From an uncultured Paenibacillus sp. (GTDB lineage Bacteria > Bacillota > Bacilli > Paenibacillales > Paenibacillaceae), in the NCBI GenBank assembly GCA_937895345.1, contig CALAWP010000086.1, positions 4,805 through 68,804 of the forward strand: a stretch of DNA of 64,000 nucleotides. Direction: 5' to 3'. The notes beneath the pieces are model-generated. The model did no database searches. It worked only from the letters and a program-made list of their open reading frames with translations, and had not been told where the DNA came from. How positions within the stretch are numbered: position 1 is the first letter of the stretch; each line of letters starts with the position of its first letter. This document shows positions 53,056-61,793 of the stretch, piece after piece. The translations under genes and the position numbers were made by a program.

Positions 53056-54096
53056 ATGTCCGCCGAACGCGCATACGTATTGTCGCCGGCCGATGTCCGC
53101 CGGATTCGGGCTTACGTGCAAACCAAATATACGACGATGCCGTCGGAGCGGCGCGCGGAAATCGTGGCGGACGCCGTCGCCAGAATCGTCGCCAGGCAGC
53201 TGCCTGAATTCCCTCCCGAGCTGAAGCGGGAGCTTGCCTCGAAGCTGATTCGGGAAGCCGCCGCGGAGCGGCAGCGGCCGGTTGGCACGGACGATATTTA
53301 CAGGCTGTGCCTGGAGCTGGACATGAGCGACGACGCGGTGTTTATGCCGCTGCAGGCGTGGATGCGCAGCCATAGGGAAAGGCTGACCGCCTTTCCGTCC
53401 GATCAGGCGGAGGTCATTCGGCTGCCGGCGGGTGCGGAGACGACAGCCTTGCCTAACGAGGCGGCGAAGCGATGGACAGGCCAGGTCAACCGGTCGAAGT
53501 GGATGGTGTACGGTAGCTTATTTGCTTTGCTGGCGGCGGTCATGCTCGTTTACGGCATGCCGTCCAACCCGCAACAAGCATCGATCCTGTCGCCCGCGGC
53601 GGCTTATTTGCAGGTTCCGCCTGTTGCCGTCCGTACAGCCGCCGTTAACGGCTTGCCGTCCGAGCTTCGCTATCATCCGGTCAACCGGGATAAGCTGATC
53701 TCCTATTTGAACGGCAAAAATTCCATATTGGCCGACAAGGATTATTTGAACCCCATTATGGATGCCGCTGAGCAATTTGATATCCATCCGCTGCTGCTGT
53801 TTGCGATTACGGGCCAGGAGCAGGGCTTCGTTCCTCTGACGCATCGGCAGGCGAACGAGATGGCAAACAACCCGTTTAACGTATTTCACAGCTGGAAGGA
53901 TTTTAATACGACGATTGCCGAATCGGCGGAAATCGCTTCCCGAACGATCGTCAGATTAAGCAAGGACAAGCCTGCGGATATGGACCCGATTCAATGGATC
54001 AACCGGGAATACGCCGAGGACCCGAATTGGCACAAGGGCGTCAGATCCATCTTCAACGCGCTGCTGAACCATACGGAAGCGTCAACCGGACATTGA
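53056..54096 (+). CDS. Membrane-anchored protein with a lysozyme/glucosaminidase-like C-terminus
   Basis: 346 residues. A helical, basic N-terminal domain of about 150 residues (AYVQTKYTTMPSERRAEIV ...) precedes one membrane segment (about 152-172). The C-terminal domain contains HPLLLFAITGQEQGFVP with a plausible catalytic Glu, NEMANNPFNVFHSW and YAEDPNWHKGVRSIFN, similar in pattern to glucosaminidase/lysozyme-like domains (NPFNxxG, W-x-GV). Cell-wall cleavage is inferred from these motifs only. Confidence 0.6.
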   Translation: MSAERAYVLSPADVRRIRAYVQTKYTTMPSERRAEIVADAVARIVARQLPEFPPELKRELASKLIREAAAERQRPVGTDDIYRLCLELDMSDDAVFMPLQAWMRSHRERLTAFPSDQAEVIRLPAGAETTALPNEAAKRWTGQVNRSKWMVYGSLFALLAAVMLVYGMPSNPQQASILSPAAAYLQVPPVAVRTAAVNGLPSELRYHPVNRDKLISYLNGKNSILADKDYLNPIMDAAEQFDIHPLLLFAITGQEQGFVPLTHRQANEMANNPFNVFHSWKDFNTTIAESAEIASRTIVRLSKDKPADMDPIQWINREYAEDPNWHKGVRSIFNALLNHTEASTGH

Positions 54097-54123
54097 CGGT
54101 CTGATCGAAGGAGGGAGCCTGCC

Positions 54124-56406
54124 ATGAAAACATTGGTCATCGCCGAAAAACCGGATATGGGGCGCAACATTGCCGCCGCGATTGAGCCGAAAGCCAAAAA
54201 CTATCGGACCTATCTGGAAGGGGACACCTATATCGTCACTTGGGCGATCGGGCATCTCGTCGGTCTTGCCGAACCCGACGCCTACGACGACCGTTACAAA
54301 AAGTGGAATATCGAACATCTTCCCATCGTGCCGGACCAGTTCAAGCTGGTTGCAAACCCGCGCACCAAAGATCAGCTGAAGGTGATCGGGGAGCTTGCGA
54401 AGCGGTGCGGCGACATAGTCAACGGCTGCGACGCCGGGCGGGAGGGGCAATATATTTTTGCCCTTATTCAGCGGTACTTGAAGCTGCGCCATCCCGTCAA
54501 GCGGCTGTGGATTTCCGATTTGACGGCGGAAACGATACGGAAGGGATTTGCCGAGCTTCGCGACGGGACGGAATACGATAATTTGACGAAAGCGGCTTCG
54601 GCGCGCAGCGAGGCGGACTGGCTGATCGGAATGAACGGTTCGAGAGCGTTTACGACCAAGCATAACGTGCTGCTGTCCGTCGGCCGCGTGCAGACGCCGG
54701 TGCTGGCGCTTGTCTACGACCGCCAAATGCAAATCGAAACGTTCAAATCGCATACTTATTACGAGCTTGAGGCGCATTTTGCCCAGCATGAGATGACATA
54801 CAAAGGGATGTGGCAGGGCGATAAGGAAACGGGACGGGAAACGCTGGAGAGCATCGCACAAAAGGTGAAAGGAAAACCCGCCGTCATCGCCTCCTATGAG
54901 GTTAAGGATGCCAAGGAATATCCCGGCAAGCTGTACGATTTGACGCTGCTGCAGCGCGAAGCCAACGGCAAATACGGTTTTTCCGCCAAAAAAACGCTGG
55001 ATACGGCCCAAGCGTTGTACGAAAAGCATAAGGTCATTACGTATCCCCGCACCAATTCCAATTACGTTACGGAGCAGAACATTCCGGACATGCACAAGGC
55101 GCTGTCCGCGCTGCAAGGGACGGAATATGACGCATGGGTGCAAGGAGCGGACCGGCGGTTTGTTCATAAAGGCAACAAATTCGTGTGCAATCCGGCCAAG
55201 GTGGAGGATCATCACGCCATTCTTCCGACACCGCGCAAAGCGGCGGGATTGTCTCCGGACGAGAAGAAGCTGTACGATCTGATCGTCCGCCGATTTCTGG
55301 CGATCTTTTACCCGCCGGCCGAATACAAATCGCATACGGTGCTAACCGAAACCGAAGGCGAGCTGTTCAAGACGTCGGTGAAGGAGCTGGTCAGCGAAGG
55401 CTGGAAGGCGATTTACGCCGACCTTCCCGGAGGCAAGGAGAAGAAAGGCGGGCGCCCAAGCAAGGACGACGACGCGGAGCCGGAGGAGGAAGTGAGCGAG
55501 CCGTTTGCCGTCGATCCGGCGAAGGAGGCGTTATGCCGGGATGCGTCCGTTAAGGAGAAGGAGACGAAGCCGCCCAAGCCTTATACGGAAGGCACGCTGC
55601 TGAAAGCGATGGAAAGCGCCGGCAAGCAGATTGAGGACGAGGACGTGCGGGACGCGATGAAGGATTCGGGTCTTGGCACGCCGGCCACCCGGGCGGCGAC
55701 GATCGAGCGGCTGAAGACGGTCGGTTATATTGCCATGAAGGGCAAGCAAATTGTCCTAACGGGCAAAGGAAGAGCGGCGATCCAGTTGATTCGCGACGCC
55801 GGCGTCGACCTGCTCACGTCTCCGGAAATGACGGGCATGTGGGAGAAGCGGTTAAACGAAATTGCCCGCGGATCGGCTTCGGACGTTCAGTTTATGGACA
55901 ATGTCAAAAAATTTGCCAGCATGATCGTGGAGAAGGTCCGCCGTCAGCAGCGGGCGTCGATGGAGCTGTTCCAGGGCGAGGAATCCCCCGGCGAGCGGGG
56001 CTCGCGCGGCGGCTCGACCCGTACGCGAAGCTCGGCATCAGGCGGCCAAGGCAAGCCGAGAGCCGGCCGCAAGGCGGCATCTGGCGCTGCCGCCGCGCCC
56101 TCGGCTGCCGCCGCCTCACCGGCTGCGCCGCAGCCAGTGATCATCGGCACCTGCCCGCGCGCCGGCTGCGGCGGCACCGTCTTTCTCGGACGCAAGGGCT
56201 ACGGCTGCTCCAATTACAAAAGCGGCTGCCGCTTCGTCATTTGGAAGGAAAGCATGGGCCGCCGCCTGACCGACGCGCAGGTCAGAGCGCTTGTGGAGAA
56301 GGGCAAGACGGCCAAGCTGAAGCTGGCGGACAAGGATGGCGCCCAGCAGCAGGGACGCATCGTGTTGGCCGACCGAAATACGGGCGAGCTCGCCATCGAA
56401 GTATAA
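54124..56406 (+). CDS. topB: DNA topoisomerase III
   Basis: 760 residues. Toprim with VIAEKPDMGRNIA and CDAGREGQ; catalytic Tyr in ITYPRTNSNY (about 305); SVGRVQTPVLALV. Two regions are unusual: a Lys/Glu-rich loop near 438-460 and a Ser/Ala/Pro/Arg linker (about 620-670) before a C-terminal zinc-ribbon-like module (CPRAGCGG ... CSNYKSGC). Relaxes and decatenates DNA. ATG preceded by GGAGGG, 27 bp after the upstream gene. Confidence 0.95.
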   Translation: MKTLVIAEKPDMGRNIAAAIEPKAKNYRTYLEGDTYIVTWAIGHLVGLAEPDAYDDRYKKWNIEHLPIVPDQFKLVANPRTKDQLKVIGELAKRCGDIVNGCDAGREGQYIFALIQRYLKLRHPVKRLWISDLTAETIRKGFAELRDGTEYDNLTKAASARSEADWLIGMNGSRAFTTKHNVLLSVGRVQTPVLALVYDRQMQIETFKSHTYYELEAHFAQHEMTYKGMWQGDKETGRETLESIAQKVKGKPAVIASYEVKDAKEYPGKLYDLTLLQREANGKYGFSAKKTLDTAQALYEKHKVITYPRTNSNYVTEQNIPDMHKALSALQGTEYDAWVQGADRRFVHKGNKFVCNPAKVEDHHAILPTPRKAAGLSPDEKKLYDLIVRRFLAIFYPPAEYKSHTVLTETEGELFKTSVKELVSEGWKAIYADLPGGKEKKGGRPSKDDDAEPEEEVSEPFAVDPAKEALCRDASVKEKETKPPKPYTEGTLLKAMESAGKQIEDEDVRDAMKDSGLGTPATRAATIERLKTVGYIAMKGKQIVLTGKGRAAIQLIRDAGVDLLTSPEMTGMWEKRLNEIARGSASDVQFMDNVKKFASMIVEKVRRQQRASMELFQGEESPGERGSRGGSTRTRSSASGGQGKPRAGRKAASGAAAAPSAAAASPAAPQPVIIGTCPRAGCGGTVFLGRKGYGCSNYKSGCRFVIWKESMGRRLTDAQVRALVEKGKTAKLKLADKDGAQQQGRIVLADRNTGELAIEV

Positions 56407-56434
56407 AGGCCGGCATCCATCGGATGCCGGCCTT
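56406..56434. terminator. Bidirectional terminator between topB and HAD gene
   Basis: AAGGCCGGCATCC-ATC-GGATGCCGGCCTT, a perfect 13-bp stem, between convergent genes. Confidence 0.8.
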
Positions 56435-56462
56435 CAGCTTGGGCTTATAAACGTTATGCCGT

Positions 56463-57197
56463 TTAACGGCGCAAGTAACGTTGGATAGCGGGCGGAACCT
56501 CCTTCAGCTTCTCCAGCGTCAGAAACGCGCCCTTGGGCTTGACGTCGATGCCGACCACATTGTAATGCCATTCTTGCTGGCTCCGGATGTGGATGGCGTG
56601 AATGCCGGCCTTCAGCGCCGGCACGACGTCGGTCCGGATCGAGTTGCCGATCATCCACGTTCGTTCCCGGTCGAAGGCGCCTTCGGCCAATATTCGCTCC
56701 AGCGCTTCATTGTTCTTCAGCTGGCGAATATAGATGCGCGGTCCGAAATATTGCTCCAGCCCCATCGCATCGATCTTGCGCTTCTGGATTTTCGTTTCTC
56801 CCCCCGTATACAAATGCAGCTCATGACCTGCTTCCGCCAATCGCTCCAACGTTTCCTTCATGTGGGGGTACGGCTCCGTTTCGTGCTCATAAACGCCCAA
56901 GCCGAGCTTCCACAAAAACTGTTCCTCCGATTTCGCTCTCGCTCTTCCCGTCAGATCGCTGAAATAAGCGTACGTTTCCAGAAAAGATTGCGGGAAATGC
57001 TCGCTCTTGAAGCCCGTCTGGTCGATCAACGCGACGTCCATTTCGGTTTGCTTGTCGCGAACCGCTTGAGCCGTAACGGGCGGGCGATGGCCGAACCAGG
57101 AGGTCATGGCATCGACAAACTGCTCGATGACATGAAAGAAATATTTGTTGCAATAAATCAATGTATCGTCCAAATCAAACATGATTTGCTGTTTCAT
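56463..57197 (-). CDS. HAD-superfamily phosphatase
   Basis: 244 residues. Motif I IMFDLDDTLIYCN, motif II LHLYTGGE, lysine in the QLKNNE region, motif IV WMIGNSIRTDVVPALKAG. The GN rather than GD in motif IV is seen in some members. Substrate unknown. Minus strand, convergent with topB. Confidence 0.86.
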   Translation of the reverse strand: MKQQIMFDLDDTLIYCNKYFFHVIEQFVDAMTSWFGHRPPVTAQAVRDKQTEMDVALIDQTGFKSEHFPQSFLETYAYFSDLTGRARAKSEEQFLWKLGLGVYEHETEPYPHMKETLERLAEAGHELHLYTGGETKIQKRKIDAMGLEQYFGPRIYIRQLKNNEALERILAEGAFDRERTWMIGNSIRTDVVPALKAGIHAIHIRSQQEWHYNVVGIDVKPKGAFLTLEKLKEVPPAIQRYLRR

Positions 57198-57334
57198 GGC
57201 TATGTTCTCCTTTGCGGCAGCGAAGTCGGCTGTATGTTCAATCTACCGCAAACGGGAGCGAATAGTCAATGTCGGGCAGGCCATCCACATAGTTCCGTCT
57301 CCCTCTCCGCATAATGTTAGGGGAGGTGATAGGC

Positions 57335-57472
57335 ATGCCGTTTAACAAAAGCAAAAAAACCGAAAATCTGCAAAACGATTCAAGCCTTAGGGAAGAGGCC
57401 GTAACGCCGAAAAACGATAAGATGGCCGACCGTCCTCCCAGCTTGAACCATATAAACAAGCAGACGCCTTAA
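57335..57472 (+). CDS. Small hydrophilic protein, 45 residues
   Basis: Highly charged: MPFNKSKKTENLQNDSSLR at the start, ending PSLNHINKQTP. Strong ribosome site GGGGAGGTG 8 bases upstream of the ATG is the main support. Composition (Lys, Asn, Asp, Ser, Pro, no Cys or Trp) resembles minor small acid-soluble spore proteins, but no family motif is recognised, so this is tentative. Confidence 0.6.
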   Translation: MPFNKSKKTENLQNDSSLREEAVTPKNDKMADRPPSLNHINKQTP

Positions 57473-57527
57473 TCGGTCCGCCGCAGCAAAGGGGAGGAGG
57501 CCATAAGCGGCCTCCTCCCGTTAAGCA

Positions 57528-57752
57528 TTATGCGTATTTCAGTTGCGAAGCGGTTATGCGTTCCTTGATGAAAGCGATTCTCTTGCGGACGTAAAAGTCG
57601 CGGCTGTCTCCCCGGAGATCCTTGGGCGCGATCACCTCCTCCGTATCGTTGTCGATAATAACGAGCCTTCCGTCCGCATAAAACTTGAAGGTCAAGTCCC
57701 TTCGGGGCGCCGCCTTGCCGACGTAACGAAAATTTTCGCATGGAGTTTTCAT
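57528..57752 (-). CDS. Uncharacterised 74-residue protein with LexA-controlled promoter
   Basis: Begins MKTPCENFRYVGKAAPRRDL and ends with a basic helical stretch (RDFYVRKRIAFIKERITASQLKYA). Central part KFYADGRLVIIDNDTEEVIAPKD looks like a small beta hairpin domain. No family recognised. ATG 57752 has GGGAG about 11 bases upstream; an in-frame ATG at 57773 lacks any ribosome site. Its promoter carries two LexA boxes, so it is probably DNA-damage induced. Confidence 0.72.
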   Translation of the reverse strand: MKTPCENFRYVGKAAPRRDLTFKFYADGRLVIIDNDTEEVIAPKDLRGDSRDFYVRKRIAFIKERITASQLKYA

Positions 57753-57796
57753 AGGTGATCCATCTCCCTTCATCGATTGGGTTAAAAGACGAAATA

Positions 57797-57810
57797 GGAA
57801 CGTTTGTTCT
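57797..57810. promoter_or_regulatory. LexA box at transcription start of 74-residue gene
   Basis: GAAC-GTTT-GTTC core (57798-57809). It overlaps the expected +1 on the minus strand. Confidence 0.7.
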
Positions 57811-57816
57811 TATTTT

Positions 57817-57845
57817 ATTATAGCAAACATTTGTTCGGGTGGAAA
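57817..57845 (-). promoter_or_regulatory. Promoter of the 74-residue gene
   Basis: Minus strand -10 TATAAT (57822-57817), 17-base spacer, -35 TTTCCA (57845-57840). Confidence 0.7.
57824..57837. promoter_or_regulatory. Consensus LexA box
   Basis: Minus strand CGAACAAATGTTTG matches CGAACRNRYGTTYG at all 14 positions. It fills the promoter spacer, as in lexA itself. Confidence 0.9.
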
Positions 57846-57942
57846 GATATTTTTATTTACTTTAAACTAGATTTATAGAATTAAAGCGTTTGCGAACGAA
57901 GAATGAAGGGATCGGATCCCTTAAGCAGAAGGAGAGCGGAAT

Positions 57943-58668
57943 ATGCTGAGAGTGCAAGGGCTGACGAAGCGGATCCCCGGAGGACCCAAGGTGCTGGACG
58001 GGATTACCTTCGACGCTTACGAAGGCGATTTTATAGCGGTCAAAGGAAGCAGCGGCAGCGGCAAGTCCATGCTGCTCAAATGTTTGGCGCTGCAAGAAAG
58101 CTGGACGTCGGGCTCCTACCAGTTCAACGGGAAGGACGTCTTCAAGGAAGGCTGGACCGGTAAGCTGAAGGTGCGGCGCGAGGTCGCCTATCTGGAGGAA
58201 AAACCGTTTCTATATCCGGACAAGACGGCGCTTAAAAATGTCATTATCGGGGCGGTCGGCCAGACGCCGGCCTGGCGAAGATGGACGGGCATGGTCCGCA
58301 GCGACGATTACATGGGCGCGATGGACTTGATCGAAAAGCGCGGCCTGCTGGACAAAGCGCATACGAAGGCCAAACATTTGAGCGGCGGCGAGCGGCAGCG
58401 CATCGCGATCGCGAGGGCTCTGGTGCACGGCGCCAAAGTGATTGTGGCCGACGAGCCCGTCTCCGGTCTCGATCCCCACGCGGCGGACATCGTCCTTAAC
58501 GAGCTTAAGGAGTTGTGCAAAAATACGGGCATGATCGTCATTGCGGCGCTCCACCAAGGCGATTGGGCGGAACGGTTCGCCGACCGCATTATCGGGCTGA
58601 ACGGCGGAAAGCTTGCGGTCGACGTGTATGGACGACGCTTGACCGAGAGGGAAAAGATGCTGCTGTAA
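57943..58668 (+). CDS. ABC transporter ATP-binding protein, PhnC-like, orphan
   Basis: 241 residues. Walker A GSSGSGKSM, signature LSGGERQRIAIARAL, Walker B VIVADEPVSGLDP, and H-loop LHQGDWAERF. Resembles the phosphonate importer ATPase PhnC (AQTPAWRRW-like segment seen as GQTPAWRRWTGMV). No permease or binding protein gene is adjacent, so its partner is elsewhere or it has another role. ATG with AAGGAGAG upstream. Confidence 0.85.
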   Translation: MLRVQGLTKRIPGGPKVLDGITFDAYEGDFIAVKGSSGSGKSMLLKCLALQESWTSGSYQFNGKDVFKEGWTGKLKVRREVAYLEEKPFLYPDKTALKNVIIGAVGQTPAWRRWTGMVRSDDYMGAMDLIEKRGLLDKAHTKAKHLSGGERQRIAIARALVHGAKVIVADEPVSGLDPHAADIVLNELKELCKNTGMIVIAALHQGDWAERFADRIIGLNGGKLAVDVYGRRLTEREKMLL

Positions 58669-58751
58669 TCCGCCGGCCGTTCTGGCTGTCATGGGATAAG
58701 CCAAGCCGCGCATAGACTAGACCATTCCAGGAAACGGGATGGTGTCCGGAC

Positions 58752-59363
58752 ATGACCTTTCAACCGCCGGCAATCGTACAGACGGCCAGAGCCGCCTATC
58801 CGAAGACGGAGTTGTATTGGCCTCAAGTAAGCGGAGGACCCAGCGGGCGGGCCGACCGTATCATTAACGATACGATCGAGGCCCACGTGAGGCGTCTGGC
58901 GTCGAGTCAGGGAAGCCTTGACTCGCCGAACGCCGAGATGCTCGGGTATTACGAGGTCAAAACGAACGAGAAGGATGTGCTCAGCCTTTCTCTGTTCAAC
59001 TATGCTTATACCGGCGGCGCCCACGGCATGACGCTGCAGCAGTCGCTGACGATGAAGCAATCGACGGGGCAGCTGTACGAGCTCGAGCAGCTGTTCAAGC
59101 CGGGGAGCCCCTATATCAAAAGGATCAGCGATTTGGTGGCCAAAGGCATACGGCAGCGGGATATTCAGACGTTGGAGCCGTTTAAGTCGATCTCGCCCGA
59201 CCAAAGCTTCTATGTCGCGGACCGTTCGCTGGTCGTTTATTTTCAGTTGTATGAGCTGGCGCCGTACGTGTACGGGTTTATTTATTTTCCGATTTCGGTA
59301 TACGAGCTGCAGGATATCATCGATGAAGAAGGGCCGCTCGGCCCGATGCTTGCCGGAAATTGA
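58752..59363 (+). CDS. DUF3298/DUF4163-type protein, apparently cytoplasmic
   Basis: 203 residues. ADRIINDTIEAHV, NYAYTGGAHGMT and LYELEQLFKPGSPY match the DUF4163-DUF3298 pattern of RsiV- and PdaC-like extracytoplasmic domains. Here no signal peptide or membrane segment is present, which is odd. It overlaps the next gene by 41 bp in another frame. Confidence 0.82.
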   Translation: MTFQPPAIVQTARAAYPKTELYWPQVSGGPSGRADRIINDTIEAHVRRLASSQGSLDSPNAEMLGYYEVKTNEKDVLSLSLFNYAYTGGAHGMTLQQSLTMKQSTGQLYELEQLFKPGSPYIKRISDLVAKGIRQRDIQTLEPFKSISPDQSFYVADRSLVVYFQLYELAPYVYGFIYFPISVYELQDIIDEEGPLGPMLAGN

Positions 59364-59946
59364 GCGGTACCGTAAGGGGCTGGATGACATTTACGTTGTT
59401 TTATTGACTGCAGGACTTGCCGCTGCCGCAGCGCTGCTTGCCGGGGCGGCCGTGCGGAAGAAGAGGAAGGCGCCGCAAGTACAGGGCTGCCGCGATCATC
59501 GCAGTCGTAACGGCCGGCAGGTGAAGACGGACGGCGCCGCGCCGGCGGGCATTCGCCCCGCGGCGGGGTACGAGGCTGCCGTCTTGATCGTCGACGACCA
59601 GCCGGTTATACGCGGATTAATCGCCGAGGTGCTGCAGGCGAGAGGGCTGACCGTCTGGCAGGCTTCGAGGGGAAGCGAAGCGCTGGAGCTGATGGAAAGC
59701 CGTCCGCTCGGCTGCCTGCTGCTCGATTTGAAGCTTCCCGATATGGGAGGACTCGAGGTGCTGCGCCGCTACAGAGCGATGAACGGAACGGCGCCGGTCA
59801 TCGTTATGACCGGCTATCGCGACGCCGCGCTGGAGAATGAATCAACCCGTCTGCGCATTGCGCGCGTAATGGACAAGCCGTTTGACATTAAGCGGCTGGA
59901 GCAAGCGGTGCTGGAAACGATCGGCGCAGCGGCGCAATCCGAATAA
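59323..59946 (+). CDS. Membrane-anchored stand-alone response-regulator receiver
   Basis: 207 residues. One membrane segment (about 23-44), a basic/Gly linker, then a receiver domain: VLIVDDQPVIRG (Asp91, Asp92), LLLDLKLPD (phospho-acceptor Asp135), VIVMTGY (Thr163) and DKPFD (Lys185). No output domain follows. ATG 59323 has AGGA 8 bases upstream; TTG 59350 is an alternative. Starts inside the preceding gene, suggesting coupled expression. Confidence 0.8.
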   Translation: MKKGRSARCLPEIERYRKGLDDIYVVLLTAGLAAAAALLAGAAVRKKRKAPQVQGCRDHRSRNGRQVKTDGAAPAGIRPAAGYEAAVLIVDDQPVIRGLIAEVLQARGLTVWQASRGSEALELMESRPLGCLLLDLKLPDMGGLEVLRRYRAMNGTAPVIVMTGYRDAALENESTRLRIARVMDKPFDIKRLEQAVLETIGAAAQSE

Positions 59947-59951
59947 CGGAC

Positions 59952-59976
59952 AAGAGCCTTCGGGCTCTTTTTTTTA
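59952..59976 (+). terminator. Terminator after receiver gene
   Basis: AAGAGCC-TTCG-GGCTCTT followed by a T run. Confidence 0.92.
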
Positions 59977-60066
59977 TTCTTCTCAAGGACAGCGTCAACC
60001 GATTGCGCCGGCGGCGGCATGTCTGGCAGGACATCCTCATACTTATAAGGTGTGGGGGTGAGGCAA

Positions 60067-61671
60067 ATGTCAGCGGCTTGGATCGGTTACGCGTTCGCTG
60101 CCGCCGTGTTCGGCTTTATGCTTGCGGCGGCCGCGAAGGCGCAAGGCGAAATCCGAAAATCCGGATATATGAGCATGCTGCCTTTCGGTCTTGCGTCACA
60201 GCTGTCTTCGGACCGGTACGAGCTGCAACGTTTCGGTCTGGCTCAGCTGCTGAACAGAAAGCACGGTCATATCGCTTCCATGGGCGCATCCTTTAACGCC
60301 ATGGGGCTCATCGGCAGCGCCGCCGTCGCGTTTGGCCCGGCATTGCAGGCGGGAGGCCCCTCGACGGTCGCTTACGGCTTGCCCGTTATCGCTTTATTGT
60401 CGGCGGCGGTCGGCGCTTCGCTTGCGGGACTCGCTTCCGCCGTGCCGACCGCGGGAGGGGCCGCGCATGCCGCCTTCTCGCAGGGCGGCCGCAAATGGGG
60501 CAATCGGACCGGATATTATTTATTGTTCGGCCATACAGCCATGCTGGCGTTGTATATCGGAGCCTGCGCGCAGTTGGCGGACGGCTTTGCCTCCGCCCGA
60601 TTCGGCTACGGCGGCTCTTCCGTTTCGTTCTGGATTCTGGCCGCCGCGATTGCCGCAAGCCAGGCGGCCGCCAATCATTGGGGAGCCCGATGGTCGTCCC
60701 GCGCGCAAGCGGCGGGCGTGTGGCTTCAGCTGGGCGTTGGAGCGGTCATCGTAGGCGGATTGGCGTGGACGTTCTGGCCGGACGCCAGTTATTCCTCCGC
60801 GTTGCTGTATCAATGGAGGACGGCCGACTATGGGGGAGAAGCAACGGCCGGCGGATTTATGCTGGGCGCGCTGTTGCTTCTGAAGCTGTTTGCCGGAATG
60901 GACGGCGCGGCACACGGAGCGGAAGAAACGGTGGAGCCCCGCACGACTGTTCCTTGGTCGATCTTTTTATCGGTATGCTATACGTTTGCCGCCGCTTTCA
61001 TTCTATATATGTTTATGGCGCTGGTGCTGCCGTCGGCGCTTCCGGCTGCGGGCAATTACGCGGGAGACCAACCGATGGGGATGCCGGGCCTGGAGCTGTT
61101 CATGCATGCGTCCTCGGCGGGGTGGGGGGGAGCCCCGCTGATCGATTTGCTAGTCCTTGTGTGCTTGTGGTGCTCCGGCGCGCAATCGATGGCCGTCGTA
61201 TCTAGAGCATTGTTCAGCATGGCCAGGGACGAGGCGGTGCCGCTGCGTAACCGGCTGTCGGCGGTGAGCGTCCGGCATCGGGTTCCGGCTTGGTCGATAT
61301 GGAGCTGCGCCGCCGCAGCCGCGGGAGCGCTGGCGGCGGCGGCCGCGAGCGGCGCCGCATTGCCGGCGTTGCTGTCCGTTGCGGTCATCTCCCTGCATAT
61401 CGCTTATGCGGTTCCGATCGGGCTGAAGCTCGGTGAACGGCTGCGCCGCTTGAAGTCCGGAGCCGCCGGCGCGGGGAACCGGCCGGGGTCCGGAGACGGA
61501 CCGTGGCGGATGGGCCGATGGGGCTTGCCGCTGAACGCGGCGGCGTTCGTCTGGCTGATCGCCAGCTCCATGCTGACGGCGGTTTACGTTCATTCGGCCG
61601 GTCTCGCGGCCGCCGCTTGCGCACTCGCACTCTCGACGGCCGCCGCGATCCGGTACCGTCATTCTATATAG
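60067..61671 (+). CDS. APC-superfamily amino-acid permease
   Basis: 534 residues with about twelve to thirteen hydrophobic segments and GLIGSAAVAFGP, AVPTAGGAAHAAFSQ and SRALFSMARDEAVP, the last typical of APC amino-acid/choline/GABA permeases. A His-Gly-Ala-Glu-Glu segment (AHGAEETVEP) matches the conserved region of this family. Substrate unknown. ATG 60067 follows GGGGTGAGG; GTG 60052 is possible. Very Ala- and Gly-rich. Confidence 0.82.
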   Translation: MSAAWIGYAFAAAVFGFMLAAAAKAQGEIRKSGYMSMLPFGLASQLSSDRYELQRFGLAQLLNRKHGHIASMGASFNAMGLIGSAAVAFGPALQAGGPSTVAYGLPVIALLSAAVGASLAGLASAVPTAGGAAHAAFSQGGRKWGNRTGYYLLFGHTAMLALYIGACAQLADGFASARFGYGGSSVSFWILAAAIAASQAAANHWGARWSSRAQAAGVWLQLGVGAVIVGGLAWTFWPDASYSSALLYQWRTADYGGEATAGGFMLGALLLLKLFAGMDGAAHGAEETVEPRTTVPWSIFLSVCYTFAAAFILYMFMALVLPSALPAAGNYAGDQPMGMPGLELFMHASSAGWGGAPLIDLLVLVCLWCSGAQSMAVVSRALFSMARDEAVPLRNRLSAVSVRHRVPAWSIWSCAAAAAGALAAAAASGAALPALLSVAVISLHIAYAVPIGLKLGERLRRLKSGAAGAGNRPGSGDGPWRMGRWGLPLNAAAFVWLIASSMLTAVYVHSAGLAAAACALALSTAAAIRYRHSI

Positions 61672-61712
61672 GAAATATTCTGACATTTCCCGGGCAAGCG
61701 CAGCAAACAACA

Positions 61713-61771
61713 GAAACGATACCGTTTCGACAAGGTACGGCGGCTCGCCGGCAAGGTTTGTGTCGAAACGG
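61713..61771 (+). promoter_or_regulatory. Mutually exclusive stem-loops
   Basis: GAAACG-ATAC-CGTTTC (61713-61728) competes with an 11-bp perfect pairing of CCGTTTCGACA (61722-61732) and TGTCGAAACGG (61761-61771), which encloses a CGGCG/CGCCG hairpin. Confidence 0.5.
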
Positions 61772-61793
61772 GAGAGTCCGAAGCGCCAATAAG

